A DNA stretch of 64,000 nucleotides from Bradyrhizobium sp. JYMT SZCCT0180 (GCF_018130165.1 NZ_JAFCLZ010000009.1:186001-250000); one strand, 5' to 3'. Positions 48,925 to 56,143 are shown, counted from the stretch's first letter. A program made the numbers and translations. The notes: a model not told the origin generated them from the sequence alone.

Positions 48925-49484
48925 GCTTTGCCCTCTTGATTCAAGGATTTCGCCGGAAGAACTGCAACGAGGTCGTCGACCATGACGCGGATAAGCCCCG
49001 AGTCTATGCGTCCACTCCTAGTGATCCGCGGCCACGACCGTTCCTTGAGCGCAAACACAGTGAAGCGAACATTCGAACCGCGCTCAAAATAGTCGATTTG
49101 AGCCTTCCGATAGTCCTCAACGCCGCAAAAGAGCATGCGCTCACCCTCCCGTGAAAAAGAGGGGTCGGCGAGCAATGTTGCCACCGCCTGTCGCAAGGTT
49201 CCTGCACCTGTGACAGCGCACTTTTCCCCCTCACTAGGCCGGGCATTGCACAAGCGCAGCATACGCTTGTCGATGTCGGAGAGACTCTCAGTGGCTAAGA
49301 CGGAGATAATCATCACAGCGAGGCTGTCGGCCGACAGCTTTACACCACTACCTGGGCCACGTCCGGCGCCGGCAACCAACAATCCAAGCCGCATTAAGGC
49401 GCGTTGCCGCTCATATAGCGCCGCTGGAGTAATGCCAACGATCTCGGAAAATCGCGGCAAGTATGACTTAAGGCCACCGATCAT
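48921..49484 (-). CDS. Putative DNA-binding regulator of the element
   Basis: The ATG at 49484 is preferred because the upstream extension would cover the divergent promoter region. The 187-residue product starts IGGLKSYLPRFSEIVGITPAALYERQRALMRLGLL, which reads as a winged-helix or helix-turn-helix domain, with the Gly/Ser-rich hairpin AGAGRGPGSGVKL as a possible wing. I do not recognise the C-terminal part. Its stop overlaps the integrase start, and it faces the excisionase-like operon across a 120-bp gap. That is the position of a lysogeny-type repressor or integrase regulator. The function is inferred from context. Confidence 0.7.
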   Translation of the reverse strand: MIGGLKSYLPRFSEIVGITPAALYERQRALMRLGLLVAGAGRGPGSGVKLSADSLAVMIISVLATESLSDIDKRMLRLCNARPSEGEKCAVTGAGTLRQAVATLLADPSFSREGERMLFCGVEDYRKAQIDYFERGSNVRFTVFALKERSWPRITRSGRIDSGLIRVMVDDLVAVLPAKSLNQEGKA

Positions 49485-49604
49485 GACGGAAGGGTATAGA
49501 ACGAATAGAGGGCGTCGTCCACCACTATTTGCTTGCGAGGCGGGTCGGGACCGTATAGGCGTGTAGTAGGCGTAATTCACCACTACTAGCGAAGGACGCG
49601 TTCG
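49485..49604. promoter_or_regulatory. Divergent control region with CACCACTA boxes
   Basis: This 120-bp gap separates the integrase/regulator operon from the excisionase-like operon. It contains CCACCACTA at 49519-49527 and CACCACTACTA at 49578-49588. The second box forms an imperfect dyad with GTAGT at 49563-49567. The same box occurs in the repeats of the 50319 gene. It should hold two back-to-back promoters and the operators that decide between them. Confidence 0.45.
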
Positions 49605-49796
49605 ATGACAGGCGATGAGCAAGATCGGAGGCTCGTTTACGAGGTCCCAGAAGCCGGCGCCATGCTCGGCCTAACTCGCAACGGCAGCTACGAAGCAGCA
49701 AAGCGCGGTGACATCCCCACGATCAGGATCGGAAAACTGATCCGGGTGCCGAAACTGGCTTTCCACAGGATGCTGGAAGACGCGGGCGCGAAATGA
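49605..49796 (+). CDS. Excisionase-like helix-turn-helix protein
   Basis: This 63-residue protein has one MerR-like winged helix of the HTH_17/excisionase type: LVYEVPEAGAMLGLTRNGSY, then KRGDIPTIRIGKLIRVPKLAF. Such proteins act as recombination directionality factors or as small DNA-binding regulators. It is the first gene of the rightward operon and lies opposite the integrase operon, the usual place of an excisionase. GAAGGA precedes the ATG, and its stop overlaps the next start (ATGA). Confidence 0.85.
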   Translation: MTGDEQDRRLVYEVPEAGAMLGLTRNGSYEAAKRGDIPTIRIGKLIRVPKLAFHRMLEDAGAK

Positions 49797-50080
49797 GCGA
49801 CCGCGAAACGGCGGACGACTATCCGCGTATCGTAGCGGTGCTGAACAGCGCTTGGCGAGTTATCGAGTGCCGCGACGGGCTGCAGTGGATTTTACAGCGC
49901 CGCGGCTCGCCAGAAAGGGCACGGGGGGACGATTGGCGCGGGCGGTCCTACTGCCGGACCAAAGAAGCGCTGCTCCGATGCACGCGTGAATACGCTGGCG
50001 AGATCGAGCCAGACGCCCACACGGTGCTGGTGGCGCTGCCGGCCCGGATCCTCAAAAAAGCAGAACTGGAGATGTCATGA
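49793..50080 (+). CDS. Small phage-type protein of unknown function
   Basis: The 95-residue protein is acidic at the N-terminus and contains VIECRDGLQWILQRRGS and WRGRSYCRTKEALLRC, a compact pattern with several aromatic and Cys residues. This pattern recurs in small genes of Rhizobiales prophages. No named domain is recognised. It overlaps its neighbours by four bases on both sides, so it belongs to a tightly coupled early operon. Confidence 0.75.
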   Translation: MSDRETADDYPRIVAVLNSAWRVIECRDGLQWILQRRGSPERARGDDWRGRSYCRTKEALLRCTREYAGEIEPDAHTVLVALPARILKKAELEMS

Positions 50081-50322
50081 GCGCAGTGATCTATCCATTC
50101 CCGCTGGCCCGGCGCCGTCCGCTTATCGATCGCCAGGTCAGGTACGCATCGGAGATCGGCCCAGATGCCGCGCAGCGGCACATCCAACAACAGCTCGACG
50201 TTCAAGCGGAGACGATGCGGCGCAGGGGCATCGATGAGGACACCATTGCCCGCGAATTAGGGTGCATGGAAGCGGCTATCCGATCTCAGCTTGGCATCTC
50301 GGCGTCGGACGGCGCTGCATGA
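50077..50322 (+). CDS. DUF6074-like small phage protein
   Basis: The 81-residue protein opens VIYPFPLARRRPLIDRQVRY, a motif I associate with the DUF6074 family of Rhizobiales prophages. A helical stretch with REL follows (TIARELGCMEAAIRSQL), which could be a small helix-turn-helix. The role is unknown. It is coupled by ATGA overlaps to the genes before and after it. Confidence 0.75.
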   Translation: MSAVIYPFPLARRRPLIDRQVRYASEIGPDAAQRHIQQQLDVQAETMRRRGIDEDTIARELGCMEAAIRSQLGISASDGAA

Positions 50323-50912
50323 GGTCGCGACGTAGACGCACGGCGATTGGAGCCGCCTTTTCGCCGCGCCGCCTCGATATGTTGGAGTCGCCCGCATATC
50401 GGGCCCTAAGCCTATCAGGTCATCGGGTGATTGACCGTATCGCCATTGAGCTGTGCCGGCACGGTGGAACGATGAACGGACGCCTTCCCGTCACCTATGA
50501 CGACTTCGAACGCTATGGGATCCACCGCCACGCGATCGGCCCCGCAGTCAGGGAGGCCGTAGCGCTTGGGTTTATTGAGGTCACCGAACGCGGGCGGGCC
50601 GGAAACGCCGAATGGCGCAAGCCGAGCCTCTATCGCTTGACATTCTGCCGCAGCGATCATGACGTCGGCGACGGCACCCACGAATGGATGAAGGTCGGGG
50701 AAGAACAAGCCGAAGGAGTCGCCGCCGCGGCTCGTAAGGCAAAAGCACCAAACCCAGCCAAAACAAAATCCCAGTGGCGAAAACCGCCAATCCTCAGTGG
50801 CGATAACCGACACTCAAAATCGGAATCTCTTAGTGCGGAAACCACCACTACATGCGTCAGTGCGGAAACCACCACTACTATCTATATCTCGGGTAGGGAG
50901 GACGCAGCGTGA
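50319..50912 (+). CDS. Winged-helix protein, candidate replication initiator of the element
   Basis: The ATG at 50319 overlaps the previous stop and gives 197 residues. The N-terminal 110 residues read as a winged helix (YRALSLSGHRVIDRIAIEL, then PVTYDDFERYGIHRHAIG and EAVALGFIEVTERGR), the layout of the N-terminal domain of phage replication O-type proteins. The remaining tail is low-complexity and disordered-looking (KAKAPNPAKTKSQW, then SAETTTT twice). Four DNA repeats in the tail-coding part occur in two different reading frames, so they are conserved as DNA, as iterons within an initiator gene would be. A purely regulatory protein is the alternative. Confidence 0.7.
   Translation: MRSRRRRTAIGAAFSPRRLDMLESPAYRALSLSGHRVIDRIAIELCRHGGTMNGRLPVTYDDFERYGIHRHAIGPAVREAVALGFIEVTERGRAGNAEWRKPSLYRLTFCRSDHDVGDGTHEWMKVGEEQAEGVAAAARKAKAPNPAKTKSQWRKPPILSGDNRHSKSESLSAETTTTCVSAETTTTIYISGREDAA
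50772..50877. repeat. Four iteron-like direct repeats inside the 50319 gene
   Basis: Copies of about 20 bp start at 50772, 50795, 50831 and 50858. Copies 1 and 2 read CAGTGGCG[AT][AT]AACCG, and copies 3 and 4 read [TC]AGTGCGGAAACCACCACTA. Copies 1 and 2 match at about 17 of 20 positions and copies 3 and 4 at 19. The first copy is out of frame with the rest, so this is DNA-level conservation. Confidence 0.65.
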
Positions 50913-51193
50913 AGCTTCCGTCCAACGCCGACTCTGCCGGACCACTGCTCCCCGCCAGCGACTGCGACTTGCTGCAGGGCCATGAGCAAATGGCCGCGTG
51001 GCGCGGCCTCACCGTTAGCCAAATCAGGAAGCAGATCCAGGACGAAATGATCCCGGTCTATAAGCACCACGCGGGTAAGAGTACCGTCTTTGCCTTTAAG
51101 AGCGAGATCCTTTCGACGGCCCGTGAGAAGCTGATCAAAGTCCGCCCAACGCAAACGCCGAGCCGCAAGAAAAAAGCCGAGCCGGCGGGCTGA
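50909..51193 (+). CDS. Small phage-type protein of unknown function
   Basis: The GTG at 50909 is preceded by TAGGGAGGA and overlaps the previous stop (GTGA). The 94-residue product contains GHEQMAAWRGLTVSQIRKQI and VYKHHAGKSTVFAFKSEIL, which look like a small DNA-binding (excisionase/AlpA-like) fold, and ends in a Lys-rich tail. It is the last gene of the early operon. No family was recognised with certainty. Confidence 0.7.
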   Translation: MKLPSNADSAGPLLPASDCDLLQGHEQMAAWRGLTVSQIRKQIQDEMIPVYKHHAGKSTVFAFKSEILSTAREKLIKVRPTQTPSRKKKAEPAG

Positions 51194-51502
51194 ATGCGGT
51201 CGTCCGGCCTCCGGTTGGGTCCAGATTTGGGTCCAGCGCGCGCGAAAGAGACGGCACCGCCCAACAAATTCAAGCAGTTCCGATCTACTAGGCACCGGTT
51301 TGGTGATGCGGTGGGCGGCGCGAGTGAGTGAGCGACAGCACCGCGATACGGCCCCACCACCGCGCTTTCCCGACCAAGCCCAAAATATACTTCAGCGCTC
51401 CATAACACCGCTCAACAGCGCACAACGCTCGTTAACAGTTAGGCCCGCGGCACAGGGGGTTCGTCCACTTGTGATCGCGCGCGTGTGTGTCATCTCTTCG
51501 GT
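51194..51502. other. Non-coding stretch between the early operon and the terminase genes
   Basis: These 309 bases contain TTGGGTCC twice (51215 and 51227), matching the repeats beside the integrase, and a decanucleotide-periodic AAC repeat at 51404-51438. A packaging site or late promoter would be expected here. Neither is proven. Confidence 0.45.
51404..51438. repeat. Ten-base-spaced AAC repeats upstream of the terminase genes
   Basis: AACACCGCTC, AACAGCGCAC, AACGCTCGTT and AACAG start at 51404, 51414, 51424 and 51434. The 10-bp spacing places the motif on one face of the helix. The position just before the terminase genes suggests a packaging-initiation or regulator site. Confidence 0.35.
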
Positions 51503-51910
51503 ATGCAACATGCTCGCGATACTACCGCTAACTCATGCGCCACCACTCGGAGTAAGGTCTCCAACGGGACGCGCCTGCTTACAAACGTAGACGGCCGATC
51601 CAGTTCGGCGCGTCGATTCCGTGATTTGGTCCGCGCTTATGAGGCGGAGGTCGGTGGAAGCCTGACTGAGGTCGACCGCGGCCTGATCAGGCAGGCTGCG
51701 GCCCTGACCTTTAAGGCCGAAAAGCTCCAGTCCGATCTAGTCAACGGCACCCCCGTGGATGGCGATCAATTGATCCGGCTGACGGGCACCGCGAAGCGCA
51801 TTCTGTCCGCACTCGGAGAGAAGGCCAGCAAGCGCAAGTCTCCGGCACCGACCCTGCAGGATCACCTCGCTAGACGCGCGGCGGAGCGCGCAGAAGCGGC
51901 TGCGGAGTGA
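51503..51910 (+). CDS. Probable small terminase subunit-like protein
   Basis: From the ATG at 51503 the product has 135 residues, with TRLLTNVDGRSSSARRFRDL, then LTEVDRGLIRQAAALTFKAEKLQ, all helical, and a basic C-terminus. In Rhizobiales elements such a protein stands directly before a large terminase gene, as here (seven bases between stop and start). I therefore call it a candidate small terminase subunit. A helix-turn-helix cannot be pinned down. A start at the GTG at 51485 is possible. Confidence 0.6.
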   Translation: MQHARDTTANSCATTRSKVSNGTRLLTNVDGRSSSARRFRDLVRAYEAEVGGSLTEVDRGLIRQAAALTFKAEKLQSDLVNGTPVDGDQLIRLTGTAKRILSALGEKASKRKSPAPTLQDHLARRAAERAEAAAE

Positions 51911-51917
51911 GCGCTAC

Positions 51918-53441
51918 GTGACGGCGGCCCTTAACATAATCGAAGCTCTGGACGATCCCGCGCTGTTCGCTCCCTGGTTCCCCGGGGTGACGTGGAACGC
52001 ATGGCGGGCCATCCTGAAGGCGGCGTTTGCCCTTCCAATGTCCCCCGAGGAGATCGCGTTCTTTCGCTCGGTTGCCGATCGCGACCCGCCAGCGGAACGG
52101 GTGCAGGAGCTTTGGATCGTGGCCGGCCGGCGAGGCGGCAAGGATTCCATCGCCAGCGTCATTGCAGCCCACGCAGCGGCGCTGTTCAGGGAAGGCGGGC
52201 AGCTGAGGCCGGGCGAGCGAGCCCTCGTTATGTGCCTCGCAAATGACCGGGATCAGGCGAAGATCGTCCTGAACTATGCGCGGGCATACTTCACGGACAT
52301 TCCGCTGTTGCAGGGCATGGTAGAGCGGGAGACGGCCTACGGATTCGAGCTGAACAACAAGATCGACATCGCGGTTTCGACCAACAGCTTCCGGGCCGTT
52401 CGCGGGCGGCCGGTGCTCTGCGCCATCCTGGACGAGATCGCATTCTGGCGCGATGACAGCAGCGCAACTCCGGACGTTGAAACCTACAAAGCCCTGAAGC
52501 CAGGAACGGCCACGATGCCGGGCAGCATGATCATCGGGATCAGCAGCCCATATCGAAAAGCCGGACTGTTGCATGCGAAGTATCGGGCCCACTACGGCAA
52601 GCCGGGGAAGGTCCTGGTCATCCAGGCGCCAACGGCTCTTCTCAATCCAACGATCGACCCTCAGATCATCGCCGACGCGCTGGAAGAAGATCCGGCGGCG
52701 GCGCGCGCGGAATGGCTGGCTGAGTTCCGGGACGACATTGCCGCGTTTGTCAGCCAGGAGGCCCTAGACGCCTGCACATCGCCCGGCGTGCTCGAGCGGT
52801 CCCGCGTGCAGGGCATCCAATATGCGGCCTTCGTCGACCCGTCCGGCGGTGCTTCTGACAGCATGACGTTGGCAATCGGGCACAGCCAGCTTGCACCGGA
52901 CCGCAAAACCTCACTCGCGGTGCTGGATGCGGTGCGGGAGATCACCGCGCCGTTTTCGCCCGATGCCGCGGTGGCCGAATTCGCCACGCTGCTGAAGAGC
53001 TACGGCATCCGGAGTGTCCGGGGGGACAGGTATGCGGCGGAGTGGGTTACCGAGGCCTTCAAGAAAGTGGGCATCGCCTATCGGCCGGCCGATCTCTCCA
53101 AGAGCGAAATCTATCGCGATTTCCTCCCGCGGCTGAACAGCGGCGAGGTCGACCTTCTCGACAATCGCCGGCTAATCACGCAACTGCACGGCCTGGAGAG
53201 GCGCACGGCACGCGGAGGGCGCGACAGCATCGACCATGCCCCGGGCGCAAAGGACGACGTCGCCAACTCAGTTGCGGGCGTACTGGTCTATCTCACGTCA
53301 GCGCGCCACCAGGCGGCACCGGCGCAATTCGGCAGCTATTCTTCCGACGGCATCAAACTAAACACCGCGCCGGCGCTTCCCAAATCACTTTTCCCCGAAG
53401 GCCAGGAAATCAAACCCGGCCACGTCGTCACATGGAACTAG
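51918..53441 (+). CDS. terL: Large terminase subunit (packaging ATPase/nuclease)
   Basis: The start is a GTG at 51918, and the product has 507 residues, normal for TerL. The Walker A variant AGRRGGKDS is at residues 69-77 and Walker B LCAILDE at 167-173. The nuclease domain begins near AAFVDPSGGASDSMTLAI, with its first Asp, and ends near KDDVANSVAG, with the last acidic pair. TerL cuts concatemeric DNA and drives it into procapsids. Portal and capsid genes, which normally follow, are absent. The protein therefore either serves a satellite that uses a helper's capsid or is a leftover of a degraded prophage. Confidence 0.9.
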   Translation: MTAALNIIEALDDPALFAPWFPGVTWNAWRAILKAAFALPMSPEEIAFFRSVADRDPPAERVQELWIVAGRRGGKDSIASVIAAHAAALFREGGQLRPGERALVMCLANDRDQAKIVLNYARAYFTDIPLLQGMVERETAYGFELNNKIDIAVSTNSFRAVRGRPVLCAILDEIAFWRDDSSATPDVETYKALKPGTATMPGSMIIGISSPYRKAGLLHAKYRAHYGKPGKVLVIQAPTALLNPTIDPQIIADALEEDPAAARAEWLAEFRDDIAAFVSQEALDACTSPGVLERSRVQGIQYAAFVDPSGGASDSMTLAIGHSQLAPDRKTSLAVLDAVREITAPFSPDAAVAEFATLLKSYGIRSVRGDRYAAEWVTEAFKKVGIAYRPADLSKSEIYRDFLPRLNSGEVDLLDNRRLITQLHGLERRTARGGRDSIDHAPGAKDDVANSVAGVLVYLTSARHQAAPAQFGSYSSDGIKLNTAPALPKSLFPEGQEIKPGHVVTWN

Positions 53442-53449
53442 GAGAGACA

Positions 53450-54166
53450 ATGTCGCTGATAATGGATTCGAAGAACTGGCGAGGCCGCCCTCAGTTGCAC
53501 GGCGTTCAAGCCTACGGCCGCACAACGTATGTGCGAGGCGCTCGCGTCGGCGCCTGGTGCTGGGATAGCGAGAGGAACGGCACGCTCAAGAAGCTCGAAA
53601 ACGAAGTTTATGATGCATCCTTGGCCGCCAGCGACGCATTCCAGGCCCGGAAGAAGGAACTGGAATCGAGCGGACGTTACACGACGGCAGGCATTCGCGA
53701 AGAACTCAAGAAATTCCATGCCGCGCTAGTGGCGCCGGTGCTGGAGAAGGCGAAGGCCGAACTCCAGGCCGCGAATGAGGCTTTGGCCGCCCGGCGATCG
53801 AGCATCAAGCCGGGGACCGCAGAACCGAAGTTTTCAGAAGTTCAGAAGGCGGAAGCCCGGGCAATCTTGCGGACGATGCCGCACAAGCAGGCTGTCAGCA
53901 TCCTCGCTGGATCCGATGCCGACCCGCTCTTTGTAGAAGCCGTGCTCGAAGCGAAAGCTCACATGGTGGCAATCAGCCCCGCGCTTCGCGCCGAACTCGA
54001 GCGGGGCGCACTGCAGAAGCGTCACGGACCCGAGATCGAGGAACTGACCGAAATCGAAAGCGCGCTGACGACGGCGGCGAGGGCGGCGCAAGTCGCGGCG
54101 GACGATATCGCCCTAGAACTACGCGAAGACACGCCGCAACGACCGCAATTGGTTCGAACGGCTTAG
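53450..54166 (+). CDS. Protein of unknown function behind the terminase gene
   Basis: The ATG at 53450 follows GGAGAG, which overlaps the terminase stop codon. The 238-residue product is mostly helical. It begins MDSKNWRGRPQLHGVQAYGR and has long charged helices (KAKAELQAANEALAARRSS) and RTMPHKQAVSILAGSDADPL. It has no signal peptide or membrane segment. It occupies the place of a portal gene but resembles neither a portal nor a scaffold that I know. It may be an accessory packaging or DNA-binding protein. The function is unknown. Confidence 0.7.
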   Translation: MSLIMDSKNWRGRPQLHGVQAYGRTTYVRGARVGAWCWDSERNGTLKKLENEVYDASLAASDAFQARKKELESSGRYTTAGIREELKKFHAALVAPVLEKAKAELQAANEALAARRSSIKPGTAEPKFSEVQKAEARAILRTMPHKQAVSILAGSDADPLFVEAVLEAKAHMVAISPALRAELERGALQKRHGPEIEELTEIESALTTAARAAQVAADDIALELREDTPQRPQLVRTA

Positions 54167-54263
54167 GACCGCGAGCGCCCGGCATCCAACAACGGGCAGA
54201 GCGCGAAAGCCGGGCGGCAGAAGCCACCGCTGTCGCCCGGCTACTCAAACAACGGAGAACAGC

Positions 54264-54461
54264 ATGCCCATTGAACTGAGCAAAGACGATCGCGCAATGA
54301 TTCGCGCCGGTGCCGGCGATCTCGACACGGCCGGCGTGCAAGCGCTGGAAGCGGGGGTCGTTTCGCGGCTTACGAAGATGATCGAGCGCGGGGAAATCTC
54401 GCACGTCACGAAGAACAATCTCCGAGCGTCGATTACGCTGGAGACGGGTCGAGGGAAGTGA
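54264..54461 (+). CDS. Small protein of unknown function
   Basis: The 65-residue product starts PIELSKDDRAMIRAGAGDLD and ends ISHVTKNNLRASITLETGRGK. GGAGAACAGC precedes the ATG at a suitable distance. It has no recognised domain. It follows the 53450 gene by 97 bp on the same strand. Confidence 0.55.
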   Translation: MPIELSKDDRAMIRAGAGDLDTAGVQALEAGVVSRLTKMIERGEISHVTKNNLRASITLETGRGK

Positions 54462-54555
54462 AGGCCGCCCCAAAGCCGGGCGTGCCAGCGGCGCCCTGGA
54501 GCCCATCGTGGACTAAGGCTACAAGCTGGAGCGCGAGCGCTGGGCAGCTGAGCAA

Positions 54556-54996
54556 TTGACCGGGCTACTTGCGAGCTTGGAGCCGCCCGCGATCGATGAG
54601 GCGGCCCGTCATCGGCTACAAAGGATGATCTATTTTCAGGGGCCGCAGCACGTCACGCTGTTGATCCGTACCATTGTAGAATCCGAGGGAAACGATGGTG
54701 CGCTGATCGATCCGGTTATCAGCGCCGTTTCGTCGGTGATGTCATGTCGCCGGGATTGGACGGACAAAGGGCTGGCCTGGATTGAGGCGTTCGATTCGAT
54801 CCCGCTGCTCGCCATCGTTGAGACGATGCGCGGCCTCGATCTGTTCCATGAAACGTCGCTGGCCCGATACATGGCCGTGAGCTTGAGCAACCGACTCCGA
54901 AAGCATTTCGATCCGCCGGCACCGCCGCCCAAACCGAAAAGGGCGTACAGGAAGCGAAAGCTGAAGGCCGAAGGTCTTGGCGACGCGCTTTGCTAA
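54556..54996 (+). CDS. Protein of unknown function, possibly cut by a nonsense codon near its start
   Basis: As an open frame the product starts at the TTG at 54556 and has 146 residues, ending in a basic tail (PPKPKRAYRKRKL). The frame continues upstream as YKLERERWAAEQ until a TAA at 54514. Just before that TAA lies GTG GAC at 54508, with GGAG seven bases ahead, a better start than the TTG. The simplest reading is a gene that began VDYGYKLERE and acquired a stop at codon 3. The product could still be made from the TTG. No domain is recognised. Confidence 0.5.
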   Translation: MTGLLASLEPPAIDEAARHRLQRMIYFQGPQHVTLLIRTIVESEGNDGALIDPVISAVSSVMSCRRDWTDKGLAWIEAFDSIPLLAIVETMRGLDLFHETSLARYMAVSLSNRLRKHFDPPAPPPKPKRAYRKRKLKAEGLGDALC

Positions 54997-55190
54997 GCCA
55001 GAGGAGGCGGGGCGCACTTCACCCCGTTCGGAAGTGAAGTGACCACCCTCTCCAGATTGGATTGCTCTTCGGTCAAGCGCCTTTGGACAAACTGGCGCTC
55101 GAGCTCGGTCAGGCTGGTCTGCAATAGGTTGCGATAGCGTTGAATATTGCTGCGGTGTGTACGCAAGCGAGTCAACTGTTGATCAATCAT
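54993..55190 (-). CDS. Small helical protein of unknown function
   Basis: The 65-residue protein starts MIDQQLTRLRTHRSNIQRY and continues LTELERQFVQRRLTEEQSN, a two-helix pattern with heptad-like charge. I recognise it as one of the recurrent small proteins of Bradyrhizobium genomes (function unknown). AAGGGACG precedes the ATG. It converges with the 54556 gene with a four-base overlap of the ends. Confidence 0.75.
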   Translation of the reverse strand: MIDQQLTRLRTHRSNIQRYRNLLQTSLTELERQFVQRRLTEEQSNLERVVTSLPNGVKCAPPPLA

Positions 55191-55421
55191 TTGTCGTCCC
55201 TTGACGAGGGGTTTAGTTCCTTCTCATGCGGCACAACGCCGGCCAGAGCGGAGTATATTCGCTGGCGGCATCGGCATTTCCCCGGCCGGGTCTTTAAATC
55301 CCGGCGGGCTAAGCCTGCCGCACGTCTGTGACGCTTTGATTACAATGGGGGTGGTGACTCCGAGCTAGGGCCGGCGGAGCTGTCTCGTCGAGTTGTTCGG
55401 TCCGGCGCCGATGCCGATGCG

Positions 55422-55628
55422 TTACCGCGAGATCGGCGTGATAAAATCCCGGTGCAGGCAACTCGGTCTTTTTGCGCCATCGAACAGCACGGTGACACCC
55501 GTATTCCGATGGGAAACCTCGACAACGATCCCTGTCTTGCCTGCCAGCGATCGCAATCGAGTGGCTCCGAGTTCACTCATCTTGAACCGAGCGCCGACCA
55601 ATCTATCAAATTCCTGCACATCACTCAC
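55422..55628 (-). CDS. Small beta-rich protein of unknown function
   Basis: The GTG at 55628 follows GGAGTG with six bases between. The 68-residue product contains FDRLVGARFKMSELGATRLR, then GIVVEVSHRNTGVTVLFDG and LHRDFITPI, which suggests a small SH3/KOW-like barrel. It belongs to the recurrent short-protein set of Bradyrhizobium accessory DNA. No function is known to me. Confidence 0.7.
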   Translation of the reverse strand: MSDVQEFDRLVGARFKMSELGATRLRSLAGKTGIVVEVSHRNTGVTVLFDGAKRPSCLHRDFITPISR

Positions 55629-55644
55629 AATTTCACTCCATGAT

Positions 55645-55664
55645 AAAAAATTTTAGTCCATTAC
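55645..55664. repeat. AT-rich element, also found at 56718-56737
   Basis: AAAAAATTTTAGTCCATTAC here matches AAAAAATTTTGGTCCATGAC at 56718-56737 in 18 of 20 bases. The first copy lies just upstream of the gene starting at 55628, and the second overlaps the start of the gene at 56733. Both are strikingly AT-rich against the background. A shared promoter or operator element is possible. Confidence 0.4.
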
Positions 55665-55858
55665 AAAAAACCATACGTTAGGCTGATATTTTGAACCTAG
55701 AATGACATTTGCACTTCTTGTTCCGGCCCAGGGGTTCCGGGGCGCGCAACGTGCTTCTCGAAGGCCTCGGGGTACTTCAAAGTAGCCGGGGACGATCCAA
55801 CCAAGTTGCATTAATTTTGGCGCCGTTGGCGCATTTTTCGGCGTTGCGGCTGGAATGG

Positions 55859-55900
55859 GCGGCCCCAGCACAGCCAGCCCCTGCTGGGGCCGCTCTTTTT
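55859..55900 (+). terminator. Intrinsic terminator, GGCCCCAG type
   Basis: GCGGCCCCAGCA and TGCTGGGGCCGC form a perfect 12-bp stem with an 11-base loop, followed by TCTTTTT. No plus-strand gene lies directly before it. It belongs to a set of three similar hairpins in this region. Confidence 0.7.
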
Positions 55901-55914
55901 GCGGTTCAGGAATG

Positions 55915-55942
55915 AAAAAAGGCCGCCAACTGAGGCGGCCTT
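55915..55942 (-). terminator. Intrinsic terminator of the 55941-56377 operon
   Basis: Read on the minus strand, AAGGCCGCC and GGCGGCCTT form a 9-bp stem with loop TCAGTT, followed by TTTT. It begins at the stop codon of the 55941-56138 gene. Confidence 0.75.
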
Positions 55943-56138
55943 ACGAGCGATTTGAGCTAGTGGGTAACAACAGGAACTCGCTCATATCAAGTGCCGTTTC
56001 AATCTGGCGAAGCTTCTGGATCAAATCGTCGCGCTCACTGCATGGCGCAAGCGTCTCCACATCTGACCGAACCCGTCGAGCCAAATCGATCAAGCGTTCT
56101 TCAAGTGTCGTGCTGTGGTTGAAACGGCGGCGCTGCAT
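55941..56138 (-). CDS. Small protein, MQRRRF family
   Basis: The 65-residue protein starts MQRRRFNHSTTLEERLIDLA and ends with IQKLRQIETALDMSEFL. It is paralogous to the plus-strand product at 57577-57798 (MQRRHFTQTAPLEERMVE). The family is frequent in Bradyrhizobium and has no known function that I can name. The ATG at 56138 is chosen because the longer frame upstream covers the neighbouring gene. It lies six bases after the zinc-ribbon gene and ends in a terminator. Confidence 0.8.
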   Translation of the reverse strand: MQRRRFNHSTTLEERLIDLARRVRSDVETLAPCSERDDLIQKLRQIETALDMSEFLLLPTSSNRS

Positions 56139-56143
56139 GGACT

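Larger units (their letters stand above)
47600..54996. mobile_element. Reduced prophage or phage-satellite-like element next to tRNA-Ser
   Basis: The region runs from a tyrosine integrase beside tRNA-Ser through a divergent regulator/excisionase pair, small phage proteins, a replication-like protein and a large terminase. Portal, protease, capsid, tail, lysis and holin genes are absent from everything I can read up to 64 kb. I could not find the right attachment site, so the end given here is only the last gene with phage-like context. The true end may lie beyond 55 kb or outside the window. Confidence 0.6.

Noticed and set aside
50772..50890. CRISPR array
   Set aside because: Only four short imperfect repeats with 23-36 bp periods, inside a coding frame. 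They fit iterons better. No other region shows regular repeats with unique spacers, and no cas gene is present.
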